Shown here one piece after another: positions 11,159 through 20,673 of a stretch of DNA of 64,000 nucleotides. Under the pieces are notes generated by a model. The model saw only the letters and a program-made list of their open reading frames with translations. It had not been told where the DNA came from and did not search any database. Source of the DNA: Gilvimarinus chinensis DSM 19667. GTDB taxonomy: Bacteria; Pseudomonadota; Gammaproteobacteria; Pseudomonadales; Cellvibrionaceae. Each line of letters opens with the position of its first letter. The first letter of the stretch is position 1. The stretch covers positions 186,001 to 250,000 of the forward strand of contig NZ_KB898708.1 in assembly GCF_000377745.1 (NCBI RefSeq). The letters run 5' to 3'. The position numbers and the translations under genes were made by a program.

Positions 11159-12244
11159 TTATTTACGCCTTAAGAGAGCACCACACTCAATATGATGGGT
11201 AAAAGGGAACTGATCAAATATGGCAAACGCCTGAATATCGTGACTGCGGCAGAGTTCAGTTAAGTCTCGCTGTAGGGTTTCTGGGTTGCAGGAGATATAC
11301 AATATATTCTCAAAGCGTTTGCAGATATCCGTGGTGTGAGGGTCGAGCCCGGCACGAGGTGGATCAACAAATATAGTACTGAAGTTGTAATCATCCAGAT
11401 CGATATGACGCAAACGACGAAAAGGCCTGACTTTATCCATCGCTTGGGAGAACTCTTCGCTGGACATTCGCGCCAAGGCTACGTTTTCAATGTTGTTCAA
11501 TGCCATATTGTGCTTGGCAGAGTAGACCGAGCTTTTGGCCAGCTCTGTTGCCACAACCCGATTGAAGTTCTTCGATAAGGGCAGGGTAAAATTACCATTA
11601 CCGCAGTAAAGCTCCAATAAGTCTCCGCCTAAATCTTTACTTTTTGCCACCGCCCAGCTCAGCATTTTTTCACAGACACGAGCGTTAGGTTGGGTAAAGC
11701 TGCTTTCAATCTGCTGATAGTGAAATGACTGTTGGTTAACGCTGAGCGTTTCCGTGACGAAATCTTCACTGAGCACAAGCTTTTGTTTTCGGCTGCGCCC
11801 CATAATTTTGATGTTCAGCTGTTGCTGCAGGCTTTCTGCTTGAGCAACCCAAGAGTCATCCAGTTTTTTATGGTAGATCAGGGTTATTAAAGCTTCGCCA
11901 CTTAACGTAGTGAGAAACTCGACTTGGAAAAGCTTACGCCTAAGAAGCTCACTGTTATTGATGGCTTGCAAAAGTAAAGGCATTAGCTTGCCAATAGTTG
12001 CATACCCCTGGGGAAAGTCTTCCACAATATAAGGCTTTTTATACTCTCCCTGACGATACATGGCATAGTGTGCCCGAGTACCCTCGTGCCAAATTTTAAA
12101 TTCGGCACGCATGCGAAAGCCAACAGGTGGAGAGTCATACACCTCAAGATCGGGCAGCTCAAACTGTTTAAATGAAGTTTGTATTTGCTCGACCTTTACT
12201 TGTAACTGTTCTGCGTAAGCCTCGTTGGAAAAAGCTTGTGTCAT
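11159..12244 (-). CDS. trmA: tRNA (uracil-54-C5)-methyltransferase
   Basis: SAM-dependent enzyme making ribothymidine at U54 of the tRNA T-loop. About 361 residues, matching E. coli TrmA (366). Visible are the SAM-binding LLELYCGNGNFTLPL, the PPRAGLD motif, and the catalytic cysteine in YISCNPETLQRDL. It lacks an N-terminal TRAM domain, which favours TrmA over RlmC/RlmD. I start it at the ATG 12242-12244, eight bases after the stop of the lipoprotein gene; the frame extends into that gene without a plausible start. It is last of a three-gene minus-strand operon. Confidence 0.92.
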   Translation of the reverse strand: MTQAFSNEAYAEQLQVKVEQIQTSFKQFELPDLEVYDSPPVGFRMRAEFKIWHEGTRAHYAMYRQGEYKKPYIVEDFPQGYATIGKLMPLLLQAINNSELLRRKLFQVEFLTTLSGEALITLIYHKKLDDSWVAQAESLQQQLNIKIMGRSRKQKLVLSEDFVTETLSVNQQSFHYQQIESSFTQPNARVCEKMLSWAVAKSKDLGGDLLELYCGNGNFTLPLSKNFNRVVATELAKSSVYSAKHNMALNNIENVALARMSSEEFSQAMDKVRPFRRLRHIDLDDYNFSTIFVDPPRAGLDPHTTDICKRFENILYISCNPETLQRDLTELCRSHDIQAFAIFDQFPFTHHIECGALLRRK

Positions 12245-12252
12245 TCGATGTC

Positions 12253-13005
12253 TCAGTTCGCGGGACCGACGGCCTGGCTGGTGCATTCACCCCATTGGCA
12301 TTCGATCAGGGAGATGGGTTTGTCGCCGCAAAAGTAGGCGTAGGCCTCTTCTGGCCAGTGATTTACCAAGGCCATTATACGGGAATTCTCGGTGCATTCG
12401 GTATCGACCGACTGCTTCAAGGTGAAGTAGGTACGTCCAGGCTCTGGCCAGCGACTAAATTGGTCAGAGATTAAGCTAACGTCGGAGATATCCATTTGCT
12501 CAGTAACACTGGCCAGTAAAAATTGACTTAACCTTTGTTCTTTACCGATGTCGGCATAAGAAGTGGTTTCGATTCGTTGCAACTCCCGTTCGCAGGTTGT
12601 TTTTTGGTCGCTCGGAACTCGCTGTGCGAGGTTCAAACGCTGTGCGCGACGAAGGCTTTCGTCTTTAACCAGAGCCAGGCTTGTTAACGAATAAGCTTGT
12701 TGCTGCCAGTGAACGATGTCACTCGTTTGCTGGGCAAGTAGGGTTTCGGCGGCTTTGAGCAGGGAGCTGTTGCTGAAAGTCCAGTTATCGCGTGCTCCAA
12801 CAGCTTTTATTGCGACATCTCCACCTAAGCTGCCACAACGTTGTAAAACGGTTAGGTCAGATACAGCAGCACGTTGTACCTCAACGGCGTAATCGTGCAA
12901 GTCTGCCTCAGTTGGAGGGGCGATTTCTTGAGTTTGGCAGGCACTGAGGAAGGTGCAAACCGTCATAGAAAAGGCGCACAAGCGCAGAGTATTAACCAGT
13001 GGCAT
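12253..13005 (-). CDS. Predicted lipoprotein of unknown function
   Basis: 250 residues beginning with a lipoprotein signal peptide; the lipobox LSAC places the acylated cysteine at about residue 23 (TFLSACQTQE). The mature part is helical and polar, with no family I recognise. It sits between the histidine kinase (19-base gap) and trmA (8-base gap), so it is probably co-transcribed with both. A role as periplasmic sensor partner of the kinase is possible but only inferred from position. Confidence 0.75.
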   Translation of the reverse strand: MPLVNTLRLCAFSMTVCTFLSACQTQEIAPPTEADLHDYAVEVQRAAVSDLTVLQRCGSLGGDVAIKAVGARDNWTFSNSSLLKAAETLLAQQTSDIVHWQQQAYSLTSLALVKDESLRRAQRLNLAQRVPSDQKTTCERELQRIETTSYADIGKEQRLSQFLLASVTEQMDISDVSLISDQFSRWPEPGRTYFTLKQSVDTECTENSRIMALVNHWPEEAYAYFCGDKPISLIECQWGECTSQAVGPAN

Positions 13006-13024
13006 AACAGAGAACCCTATTAAC

Positions 13025-14494
13025 TTAATGAAGTAATGGCGGTGGAGAGGGGGAAGCTGTTGAGCTGGATTGCTTAGGCAGCCTCACCGTAAACCGTGTT
13101 CCTTCACCAGGGTTTGATGATACTTCAATACTCCCCCCGTGGTGCTCCGTCACAATAAAGTAGGATACCGAAAGTCCCAGCCCCGTGCCCTGACCAATGT
13201 CTTTGGTTGTGAAGAAAGGCTCAAATATGTGTCTTGCTACTTCTTCGGCCATCCCGGGGCCACTGTCTTCCACTTCTAAAATGGCATCCAGGTCGTTTTG
13301 ACTCAAGGTGATCTTAATCCAGTCTGTTTGGTCAAACTCTTCACCAATCGCTTGCGCGGCATTGCGAACCAGGTTCAACAACACTTGCTGTATCTCAGCG
13401 GCACTCCCCATGATCTGTGGCACAGTATGGTCTAGCACCATACGAATATCGGGCAACTGAGTCCGCTCGGCTGCCAACAGCTCCACCCCATGTCGAATCA
13501 CGTGGGAAAGGTCAAAAGGTCGCTGGGACTGACCGCTGGAGCGTGAAAAGTCCAACATATTGGTCACAATATCAGCGGATCGCTCTCCGGCCTCTCGAAT
13601 ATCCTCCAGGAACTGGGAAATTTTACGCTCGTCCATATACGCTAGAAGGTTATCAAGGGAAATGCTGTGATTTTGAGCTGCCTCGATATTCGCTGTTAAG
13701 GAAGGAGAGATGCGCCTGTAGATGTTCTGCACGCCATGCAAAATAGTGCTTAACGGGTTGTTGATTTCATGAGCCATACCAGCCGCTAACTCACCTAAAG
13801 ACAACATTTTTTCGTTTTGAATCATCATGTTTTCGACACGCACACGCATGGTGACATCATCAATACGAATTACCGCACCAATGGCTTGTACTGCAATAAG
13901 GGGGTAGATGGTTAAATCGCTGTAGTGCATTTCGCCAGCATAGGTTTCTTGGATGTTTTGGCTGGTATACGGGATGCCAGCCTCGATAGTGTCACTGATT
14001 ATGTCGCCATCTACGGGCAGGCTTGGGTAGACATCCTTTAAATGCTTACTGAGAGCATCAGCAGAGTTAATGCCGGTTTTTTCCGTGGCCGCTGCGTTCC
14101 AATGGGTTATAAAACCTCGGTGGGTGACGCCAATAATCACGGAGGGCATAGAGTTAATAATGCTGTGCAGATACTCCTGGGTTTCTCTTAGTAATAGTTC
14201 GGTAGCCTCATGCCGCCCAATCTCTTGATACAGCTGTTCATTGGTGTTGTGCAAAGTCTCTGTGCGGTCATGGACTTTGGCCTCAAGCTCTTTTTGCGAC
14301 TTAAACAGGGCTTGACGAGCATGCTTTAACTTGAGACGGCTGCGCTGCATTCCAATAATGAGCAGCGATTGCAGCAGTAGCAAAATAATAATGGCTACCC
14401 ACAGCCAATCGCGCTCTGACACCGACGCCGAGTCCGCATAAACCGGTGGGGCCAATACGCTTAAAGTGGTCGTAATCAAGACAGAAAATAGCAT
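13025..14494 (-). CDS. Membrane-bound PAS-domain sensor histidine kinase
   Basis: 489 residues: an N-terminal hydrophobic segment or signal peptide (1-20), a membrane helix (31-49), a coiled coil (55-100), one PAS domain (about 104-220), a HisKA domain with the phospho-acceptor His242 in AHEINNPLST, and a HATPase domain with the N box (NLVRNAAQAIGE), G1 (DSGPGMAE), F and G2 (FFTTKDIGQGTGLGLSV) boxes. The sequence style is that of the NtrB/ZraS-like group. No response regulator lies nearby, so it is an orphan kinase in this window. The periplasmic sensing loop is very short, suggesting a signal from the cytoplasm, the membrane or a partner. Confidence 0.88.
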   Translation of the reverse strand: MLFSVLITTTLSVLAPPVYADSASVSERDWLWVAIIILLLLQSLLIIGMQRSRLKLKHARQALFKSQKELEAKVHDRTETLHNTNEQLYQEIGRHEATELLLRETQEYLHSIINSMPSVIIGVTHRGFITHWNAAATEKTGINSADALSKHLKDVYPSLPVDGDIISDTIEAGIPYTSQNIQETYAGEMHYSDLTIYPLIAVQAIGAVIRIDDVTMRVRVENMMIQNEKMLSLGELAAGMAHEINNPLSTILHGVQNIYRRISPSLTANIEAAQNHSISLDNLLAYMDERKISQFLEDIREAGERSADIVTNMLDFSRSSGQSQRPFDLSHVIRHGVELLAAERTQLPDIRMVLDHTVPQIMGSAAEIQQVLLNLVRNAAQAIGEEFDQTDWIKITLSQNDLDAILEVEDSGPGMAEEVARHIFEPFFTTKDIGQGTGLGLSVSYFIVTEHHGGSIEVSSNPGEGTRFTVRLPKQSSSTASPSPPPLLH

Positions 14495-14671
14495 TCAATC
14501 ATCACGTCGAGAAACCTAAGGCGTCAAAGTCTAGCATCGATATCCGACATTAGAGAACTGAATACCTCTCACACGACTCATCGGCACCGTTTAGCCACTG
14601 AACAACTTGGCCAAGTTTTACAATAAACGTATACAAGTTAAACACTTAGCCAAAAAAATTCGAAATAGTGT

Positions 14672-14699
14672 TTGACAGCTGAAAGCTTTTGGGTAGAAT
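14672..14699 (+). promoter_or_regulatory. Sigma70-type promoter of the tRNA pair
   Basis: TTGACA at 14672-14677 and TAGAAT at 14694-14699 are separated by 16 bases and lie 17 bases before the first tRNA. Position and consensus match fit a strong stable-RNA promoter. Confidence 0.75.
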
Positions 14700-14716
14700 G
14701 CGTTCCACCTGATCGG

Positions 14717-14792
14717 GGGTGGTTAGCTCAGCTGGGAGAGCATCGCCCTTACAAGGCGAGGGTCACAGGTTCGATCCCTGTACCACCCACCA
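14717..14792 (+). tRNA. tRNA-Val (anticodon TAC)
   Basis: A 76-base cloverleaf. The acceptor arm GGGTGGT pairs with ACCACCC, the D arm contains AGCTCAGCTGGGAGAGC, the anticodon stem is TCGCC/GGCGA with loop CTTACAA (anticodon at 14750-14752), the T arm contains GGTTCGATCC, and the 3' CCA is encoded. Confidence 0.97.
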
Positions 14793-14804
14793 AATCAGGA
14801 ATGC

Positions 14805-14881
14805 GGACCGGTAGTTCAGCTGGTTAGAATGCCGGCCTGTCACGCCGGAGGTCGCGGGTTCGAGTCCCGTCCGGTCCGCCA
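14805..14881 (+). tRNA. tRNA-Asp (anticodon GTC)
   Basis: A 77-base cloverleaf. The acceptor GGACCGG pairs with CCGGTCC, the discriminator is G14878 and CCA is encoded. The anticodon stem is CCGGC/GCCGG with loop CTGTCAC (anticodon at 14839-14841). It is 12 bases after tRNA-Val and shares its promoter and terminator. Confidence 0.97.
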
Positions 14882-14889
14882 CATTACCT

Positions 14890-14918
14890 AAAGGCCCTCG
14901 CTTTTGCGAGGGCCTTTT
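14890..14918 (+). terminator. Rho-independent terminator of the tRNA operon
   Basis: AAAGGCCCTCGC at 14890-14901, a TTTT loop, and GCGAGGGCC followed by TTTT (14906-14918). The stem is long and GC-rich and begins nine bases after tRNA-Asp. Confidence 0.9.
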
Positions 14919-15113
14919 CGTATCTGCTTAAGCCTGCTTTAACTCCCGGAATCAGATTTACCCGCCCCTTATCGTGTATCGGCAGGTCTGCCCCTTTGCG
15001 CGGTACTGCCTGCAATTTTCAAGGTGTCGCTACCTGCGCAATATGTTGCTAGTGAGCAGGGCTGTGAAATGACGCTGGAAGAGCCGGTTGTTGACGGCAG
15101 CCCATTAGCAGAC

Positions 15114-15143
15114 TTGGTCAGGCCGTTATTTTTTGCGTATGAT
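15114..15143 (+). promoter_or_regulatory. Likely promoter of the LpxO-like gene
   Basis: TTGGTC at 15114-15119 and TATGAT at 15138-15143 with an 18-base spacer, 43 bases before the start codon. The rest of the interval 14919-15185 shows no gene. Confidence 0.45.
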
Positions 15144-15185
15144 ACGCGCCCAGATGCGACATGATTAAAAAGAGGTCATCAGGTT

Positions 15186-16091
15186 ATGGGGGCAATCCTT
15201 ACCTGTATTGCAATATACATTGGCTGCATAGCCTTCGTTCGCACCCGCAACCGGGTCACTTTTCCACTCAGCCGTCAAATGACGGACTTTTCGACTTTTA
15301 TGGTGCCCTTTAACTTGCCGGCTTATGGTTTGAGTAAGGTTCCAACCACTCCTAGAGTTTCTAAAGAGCACTTTCCTGAGCTTCAAATCATCGAGGATAA
15401 CTGGGAGGTTATTCGCGATGAGGCGTTAGCCCTTTACCAGGGGGGGAAGATCACCGCAAAAGACGACTTGCCTGCCAGCAGCTTTTATAAAGATAACCGC
15501 TGGACCAGCTTTTATTTAAAGCTTTATGATCACGAAATTCCGTCTGCCCACGAGCTTGCGCCAAAAACTATGGCGCTGCTTGAACAGGTGCCTTATTTAA
15601 ATTTGGCACTGTTCGCGGTACTCAACCCGGGCAAGAAGCTTAATCAGCATCATGACCCTTTTGCATACACGCTGCGTTACTCGCTAGGGTTGAGCACGCC
15701 TAACAGTGAAAAATGTGGGTTGCAAATCGATGATTTTCATTACCCCTGGCGTGATGGCGACAGCATCATATTTGACGAAACCTACCTGCACAGTGCCTAC
15801 AATGACACGGACACCCCGCGTGTTATTTTAATGACGGATATTGATCGCCCATTGAAACTCGGTTTTGTGCAAAAGGGTTATTGGTACTTTGGACGGTTTT
15901 TTAATCGTCTCTTTATGATTGATAATGTCGACTCGTCACACTCAGGCATTGGCAATAAGCTAGGGCAGGGGTTGCTGGGCTACCAAAAATTCCTCAAGTC
16001 GGTTAAAACGAAAAACCGCCGGTTTTATTACGCGGCAAAGTGGATCATTATTGGCGGCTTACTGCTGTTCATCGCCAGCAAGCTCGTCTAA
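15186..16091 (+). CDS. lpxO: Aspartyl/asparaginyl beta-hydroxylase family protein, LpxO-like lipid A hydroxylase
   Basis: Iron(II)/2-oxoglutarate dioxygenase of the family that includes LpxO, which 2-hydroxylates an acyl chain of lipid A at the inner membrane. 301 residues: an N-terminal membrane helix, the double-stranded beta-helix with metal ligands in HHDPFAYTLRYSLGL and later HSAYNDTDTPRVIL (His plus the 2-oxoglutarate-binding Arg), and a C-terminal membrane helix (WIIIGGLLLFIASKLV). Two terminal anchors are typical of LpxO. It overlaps the convergent pabB by 33 bases. A hydroxylase acting on a peptide or another lipid cannot be excluded. Confidence 0.75.
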   Translation: MGAILTCIAIYIGCIAFVRTRNRVTFPLSRQMTDFSTFMVPFNLPAYGLSKVPTTPRVSKEHFPELQIIEDNWEVIRDEALALYQGGKITAKDDLPASSFYKDNRWTSFYLKLYDHEIPSAHELAPKTMALLEQVPYLNLALFAVLNPGKKLNQHHDPFAYTLRYSLGLSTPNSEKCGLQIDDFHYPWRDGDSIIFDETYLHSAYNDTDTPRVILMTDIDRPLKLGFVQKGYWYFGRFFNRLFMIDNVDSSHSGIGNKLGQGLLGYQKFLKSVKTKNRRFYYAAKWIIIGGLLLFIASKLV

Positions 16092-17495
16092 CGGGGCCGC
16101 AAAATTTTTCTCCAAGGTATGCATTAACAGCCTTACCTTGGTGATGCTTTCCTGATATTCCGCTTCGCAGGTGGAGTCCGCAACCACCCCACCGCCTCCC
16201 CAGCACAACAGTCTTTCCTGATCACAACACAGGGTGCGGATGGCGATGTTGCTATCCATTGTGCCACAGGCGCTTATGTAGCCTAAGCTGCCGCAATAGG
16301 GGCCGCGCCTATGAGTTTCTATAGATTCAATAATCTCCATAGCTCGCACTTTGGGGGCGCCAGTGATGGACCCACCGGGAAACGCAGCTCTGAGTAAACT
16401 GATAGGGGACTCGCCGGGCTTCAGCTTCCCGGTGATGGTACTGACTAGGTGATGAACATTGGCGAAAGTCTGCAACTCAAAAAGCTTGGGTACTTTTACT
16501 TCCGTGCAGCAACGACTCAGGTCATTACGAAGTAAATCAACAATCATCAGGTTTTCGGCCTGATCCTTTTCGCTTGCCAGCAGGTTCTGGGCGTTGAGCT
16601 TGTCTTCGGCGGGGTCATCCCCTCGTGGAGCCGTGCCTTTGATGGGGGATGTGGTGGCAATCCCTTTGTCGCAGGCAATAAAACGCTCCGGAGATAAACT
16701 AAGAATGGCATTTCTACCCAATCCAATAAACCCCGCGAAAGGGGCCGGGGAGGCTTGACGCAAACTTAAATAGCCCAGGTAAGGGTCACCCTGATAATCA
16801 GCACTGAACCGCTGGGCGAAATTGATTTGGTAAGCGTTTCCCACGCGAATATGCTTTTGGATTACATCGAAATTTTCAATATAATCCAGTTTATCAGAAC
16901 ATGCTTTAAACTTGTTGATTCTAAAGGGGAAAGTGCTGTTTTCCAGAATTGACTTTAACTTCTCCGATGGCGCTAAAAGCGGCATGATTGGCTTATGGTC
17001 AACACCTGGAAGACTCACAAGAAACGCTTTCCGACGGTGATGATCGACCACCAAAGCCCATGAATAAACCCCTACGTGCATATCCGCCATTTCAAGATCT
17101 GAGGTGGCAATCGTGGGAATTTGCTCAAGCCTGCGGGCCAGGTCATAACTAAAGTACCCCAAAACCCCACCACAAAAAGGCAAGGGTTCACCCTCGAACT
17201 CAGCTGCAGCACATTGTTCAGGCATAAATTGTTGCAGGATGAAAAATGGGTCCAGCTCACTGCTGTGTTCTTCCCAGTGATTCTCACCCTGCTGTTCCCT
17301 AATGAGGGTTTGGTTTCCTCGGGTGATCATCTCTACCGTTGGGGCAGCGGCAATAATGTCGTAACGACCTTGCTGGGAGTAGGGGTGGCAACTGTCCAGC
17401 CAAACGGGCATTGGCTGATAACGAAGACCGTTAAAATAGCTGGACGAGTCAGCCTGGTAAGGAATAGACGTGACTTGAGGCTGTCGTAAACTCAT
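16059..17495 (-). CDS. pabB: Aminodeoxychorismate synthase component I
   Basis: Converts chorismate plus ammonia from PabA to 4-amino-4-deoxychorismate, in the folate pathway. The 478 residues show the chorismate-binding domain with MIVDLLRNDLSRCC, GSITGAPKVRAMEIIE and the terminal GGGVVADSTCEAEYQES, plus the N-terminal half with FCGGVLGYFSYDLARRLE. The PIKGT motif (TTSPIKGTAPR, with the lysine) favours PabB over anthranilate synthase TrpE. Its 3' end overlaps the convergent lpxO-like gene. Confidence 0.9.
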   Translation of the reverse strand: MSLRQPQVTSIPYQADSSSYFNGLRYQPMPVWLDSCHPYSQQGRYDIIAAAPTVEMITRGNQTLIREQQGENHWEEHSSELDPFFILQQFMPEQCAAAEFEGEPLPFCGGVLGYFSYDLARRLEQIPTIATSDLEMADMHVGVYSWALVVDHHRRKAFLVSLPGVDHKPIMPLLAPSEKLKSILENSTFPFRINKFKACSDKLDYIENFDVIQKHIRVGNAYQINFAQRFSADYQGDPYLGYLSLRQASPAPFAGFIGLGRNAILSLSPERFIACDKGIATTSPIKGTAPRGDDPAEDKLNAQNLLASEKDQAENLMIVDLLRNDLSRCCTEVKVPKLFELQTFANVHHLVSTITGKLKPGESPISLLRAAFPGGSITGAPKVRAMEIIESIETHRRGPYCGSLGYISACGTMDSNIAIRTLCCDQERLLCWGGGGVVADSTCEAEYQESITKVRLLMHTLEKNFAAPLDELAGDEQQ

Positions 17496-17571
17496 TAATC
17501 CTACGCGTGTTTACTCAAATGGCTGCGCAGTATACCTATAACAAGCACGGTAAGGTTAGCTCCTTAAGTCA

Positions 17572-20500
17572 CTACAATTCAGTAATATGCTCGTCGCTGA
17601 TTTCAGTAGCATAATGAGCCAGAATCGTGAGAACGGCATTTTGTAACACCGCAGGTGACTGCTGCAGCAATAGATCAAGGTATCGCCCAGCGGTTGGACT
17701 TTGTTTATTTTCATCCGCCCAATTCTGAGCGGCCTCTTCCAGAAGTCGGTTAAAAGCCAGTGGCTGCTCAAAATAAGCATTAGGATGGCGTTGGCAGAAA
17801 ACAGTAAAAGCCTGCAAAGATTCAACCACAGCACTTTTGTAATAGCTGGGGTGCAATGGTTGGGTGAGCTGATCAATCAACTGCGCAAAACTTTCTTCTC
17901 CCGGAGTCATAGAACTTCTTACAAGCTCGCAGTCGATTTTACCGTCGCTATTGCTATCACCGATAATAAGCGTTTTGGCACAGGCTAAACTTTGCCAAAT
18001 AGCGCTTAAAAAGTTGTCGTCAAAGCGCGTGATAAACCCCCTCGCCAGTCGCCACTCGAACCAATCTGCATCCACAGCGTGAGCATTAATAGCATCACTG
18101 CCACTCAATGACTGCGGCTGCTCGACGTTGTGAACAAAGCTACTGGCAATGCCTTGCGAGAACACCTTGCGCTGTGAATCAAACACTTTTCTGAGGCGTT
18201 TATACAAATAAACGGGGGGCTGACTGGCCAGCCACTCTATAGGGGATTCAGTGTTAGATTGGTCAAAGTGGGAGCAGAGCATCATAAAATTATGCAATTG
18301 AATTGAGCGGACACCTTCAAACAAATAGGGTTGTGTACGAAGTAGGGCGCCGACTGCAATAATCACCTCTTGAGCAAGCGAACGCTCTAAGGGGTCATTA
18401 AAAACACCGTCCAGGCCATCCAGAATTTCTTGATTACTTAGGCCCGATTGAATCATTAACTCAGACTCTGCCGTTTCTCCAATGGCTATTTTAAGGTGCC
18501 GAGCCGCCAGCAGCGTTAAGCTGTCGGCAAGATCCTGATGACCGTGACCTAAATACGCAAAACATAATCGACACAGCGCCCAGCGGTTGTTGTGCCGTGC
18601 ATACTGGTAAATATCCTCAAGCACCTCCGCAACCGTGTGCCCCCCACCAGCATCCTCCGATAATTTGCAGGCATCAAGAATGCCAGTAAAACCCTGACGC
18701 AGCTCAGAAGCATTCGCGTTACTAATGGCATAGTCGTGCAACTTTGTGAACTGAGCGTGCAGCGTACCCGTGTCGATACCCGGGTGTGTGAGCACCTGAC
18801 TATGGGTGCTTTTCAGGGGTACAAGAGAAAAGTCAGGCAGGGTGAGTTTGGTAACCCGAGACGCGCGTACAGCTAAACTAGCCGATGCGTTTCCGACATG
18901 CTCATGGGTATTGCGCAGCTGTAAATCGCGCAATGTGCGGAAGAACTTCTCCGCATTTGGAATATTGCAGATACTGGCATTAACCTTCAGGGTGAACACC
19001 GCCACTTCTGCATCGGTCCAATGCTTGCGAATATGAGAGATTTCAGTGATTAATAATTCGCTGAGAAACTCGGAATCATACAGACGATAATCAAATGCTT
19101 CACTCTGCAGCCAGGATAAACATAAACAAGCCTTGCCGTTAATTCGGTAAGTATGAGAGGTTGCCAGACTTTGCAGCCGGCGTCTCGGGCGCCCACTCAA
19201 CCCAAGGGAGGGGTTGGCCCCCACTTGAGTAAAGGCCTCCATCAAATGGGGTGCAGAAATAACATTTATAGGTTTTATATCCTCTAGTGACTCGGTGATT
19301 ACGCCGTTATGCGACAGGGTATTTTTAACGTCTTCATTTTCGGCCAGTACCACCAGTGCAATCTGGGCTTGAGAAAACCGTGTCGAACGCCTGCGAATAT
19401 GCAACGGATCAAGGTCAGTCGTGGTTACATAACCCTCATCCAGTAACAGACCGGTATAAAAGAGGCTTTGTGCCCAGACCAACGGAATATTTTCATTAGG
19501 TACGCGTGCTTGTGAGCGTGGCTTTTTCTTTTCCGCTGCAATGGACTCTTGGGGCAAATAATACAGCTCTGGTATAAGTCCGACACCCCCTTTACGTACC
19601 ATCAAAGCTTCAATTTTGCGCCGATAATGATTGGCCGTAGTGTCCAGTTCATCAAACAGCGCATTGAGGTACAAAAAACAATAAAAGAGCGGCCACTCAG
19701 ATTCAATGTGCTCAAAGGTCGCCAGCTCAGAGTGTTCGTAATAAAGCCTGGAGCTTTCTTCTATCGCCGTTTGGTGTCCATCCCACAAAAATCGTTTGCA
19801 GCCAAAATTACCACCGAGCTTTGACAATATGGTATCGCGGGTTTTGGTGAGCAACTCCTGACGGCCTACGGCAAAAGCAGGAAACCCGATGACAGAGAGT
19901 AAAGCGCTGTCCACTTCTTTCGATAATGACTCTCGGGGCAATAGAGCACCCAGAGTATTGCGGGCCAGGGAAACCGCATCCGGTATTACGTGTATCACCG
20001 CACGACGGCTCGCATTGGGGCCAAACAGATTTAGTCCGTCTAAAGCTTGCATGGCTGCTTTGGCCATCCCTACTGAGCTGGCATTAATTTCGGTTAGACC
20101 ATTGTTGATTTTATTACCTCGCTCCCAAATACCAAAATCAGGAGTACGGTAAGCGCTGGAGATGTAGTAAACCAGGTTTTGTACAAAATCCACCTCACTA
20201 CCAGTACACACAATACGTAGGCCTGAAGCAGACATCTGGGCGAGTAACAACAAAAAGATAGACGTAGCGTCGATTTGCAAATGACCCCAGGCATCATCGG
20301 CAACGACGGGCAACCCGCTCGCGGTATCATATTTGGCGTGCAGGGCGTCAAGGGGCGCTAACGTGTGTTTGAACTTTTCGACTTTATCGGCTTGACGCAT
20401 CATAGATTGAAGCAAGCCGCGCATCAGTTTTATACAAGCCTGATTTAAGAGGTCTTGGCGCTCTTGCTGGCCCGCACGCCCCATGGCAATGCCCAGTGAC

Positions 20501-20673
20501 CACACGCAGATAATCGAATAGACGTTATCCCGCACCCAGGCATCGGTATAATTGCCATGGCTGGTAATGGCTGTGCTTGCAGGCAGCAAGCCGGTTACTG
20601 GATGCTGTCTTTCAAGAACGACTTGTTTTACCTCTTGGTAAATACGCTCCAGAGTATCGTTTTGCCGTTTCAT
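17572..20673 (-). CDS. GH15-like protein closely resembling phosphorylase b kinase alpha/beta subunit
   Basis: 1033 residues. The N-terminal (alpha/alpha)6 GH15-like domain carries stretches almost identical to those of animal phosphorylase kinase alpha: AWVRDNVYSI, KLMRGLL, RQADKVEKFK, LDALHAKYDT, WGHLQIDATS, DFGIWERG and NASSVGMAKAA. The C-terminal half (for example VAEVLEDIYQYARHNNRW, LLRTQPYLFEGVRS) also resembles the regulatory region of that subunit. In animals it regulates glycogen breakdown and may retain glucoamylase-like sites; the bacterial role is unknown. No protein kinase, glycogen phosphorylase or glycogen gene is adjacent. It is a single gene with no signal peptide, so cytoplasmic. 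Automated annotation would probably call it a GH15 glycosidase. Confidence 0.8.
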   Translation of the reverse strand: MKRQNDTLERIYQEVKQVVLERQHPVTGLLPASTAITSHGNYTDAWVRDNVYSIICVWSLGIAMGRAGQQERQDLLNQACIKLMRGLLQSMMRQADKVEKFKHTLAPLDALHAKYDTASGLPVVADDAWGHLQIDATSIFLLLLAQMSASGLRIVCTGSEVDFVQNLVYYISSAYRTPDFGIWERGNKINNGLTEINASSVGMAKAAMQALDGLNLFGPNASRRAVIHVIPDAVSLARNTLGALLPRESLSKEVDSALLSVIGFPAFAVGRQELLTKTRDTILSKLGGNFGCKRFLWDGHQTAIEESSRLYYEHSELATFEHIESEWPLFYCFLYLNALFDELDTTANHYRRKIEALMVRKGGVGLIPELYYLPQESIAAEKKKPRSQARVPNENIPLVWAQSLFYTGLLLDEGYVTTTDLDPLHIRRRSTRFSQAQIALVVLAENEDVKNTLSHNGVITESLEDIKPINVISAPHLMEAFTQVGANPSLGLSGRPRRRLQSLATSHTYRINGKACLCLSWLQSEAFDYRLYDSEFLSELLITEISHIRKHWTDAEVAVFTLKVNASICNIPNAEKFFRTLRDLQLRNTHEHVGNASASLAVRASRVTKLTLPDFSLVPLKSTHSQVLTHPGIDTGTLHAQFTKLHDYAISNANASELRQGFTGILDACKLSEDAGGGHTVAEVLEDIYQYARHNNRWALCRLCFAYLGHGHQDLADSLTLLAARHLKIAIGETAESELMIQSGLSNQEILDGLDGVFNDPLERSLAQEVIIAVGALLRTQPYLFEGVRSIQLHNFMMLCSHFDQSNTESPIEWLASQPPVYLYKRLRKVFDSQRKVFSQGIASSFVHNVEQPQSLSGSDAINAHAVDADWFEWRLARGFITRFDDNFLSAIWQSLACAKTLIIGDSNSDGKIDCELVRSSMTPGEESFAQLIDQLTQPLHPSYYKSAVVESLQAFTVFCQRHPNAYFEQPLAFNRLLEEAAQNWADENKQSPTAGRYLDLLLQQSPAVLQNAVLTILAHYATEISDEHITEL

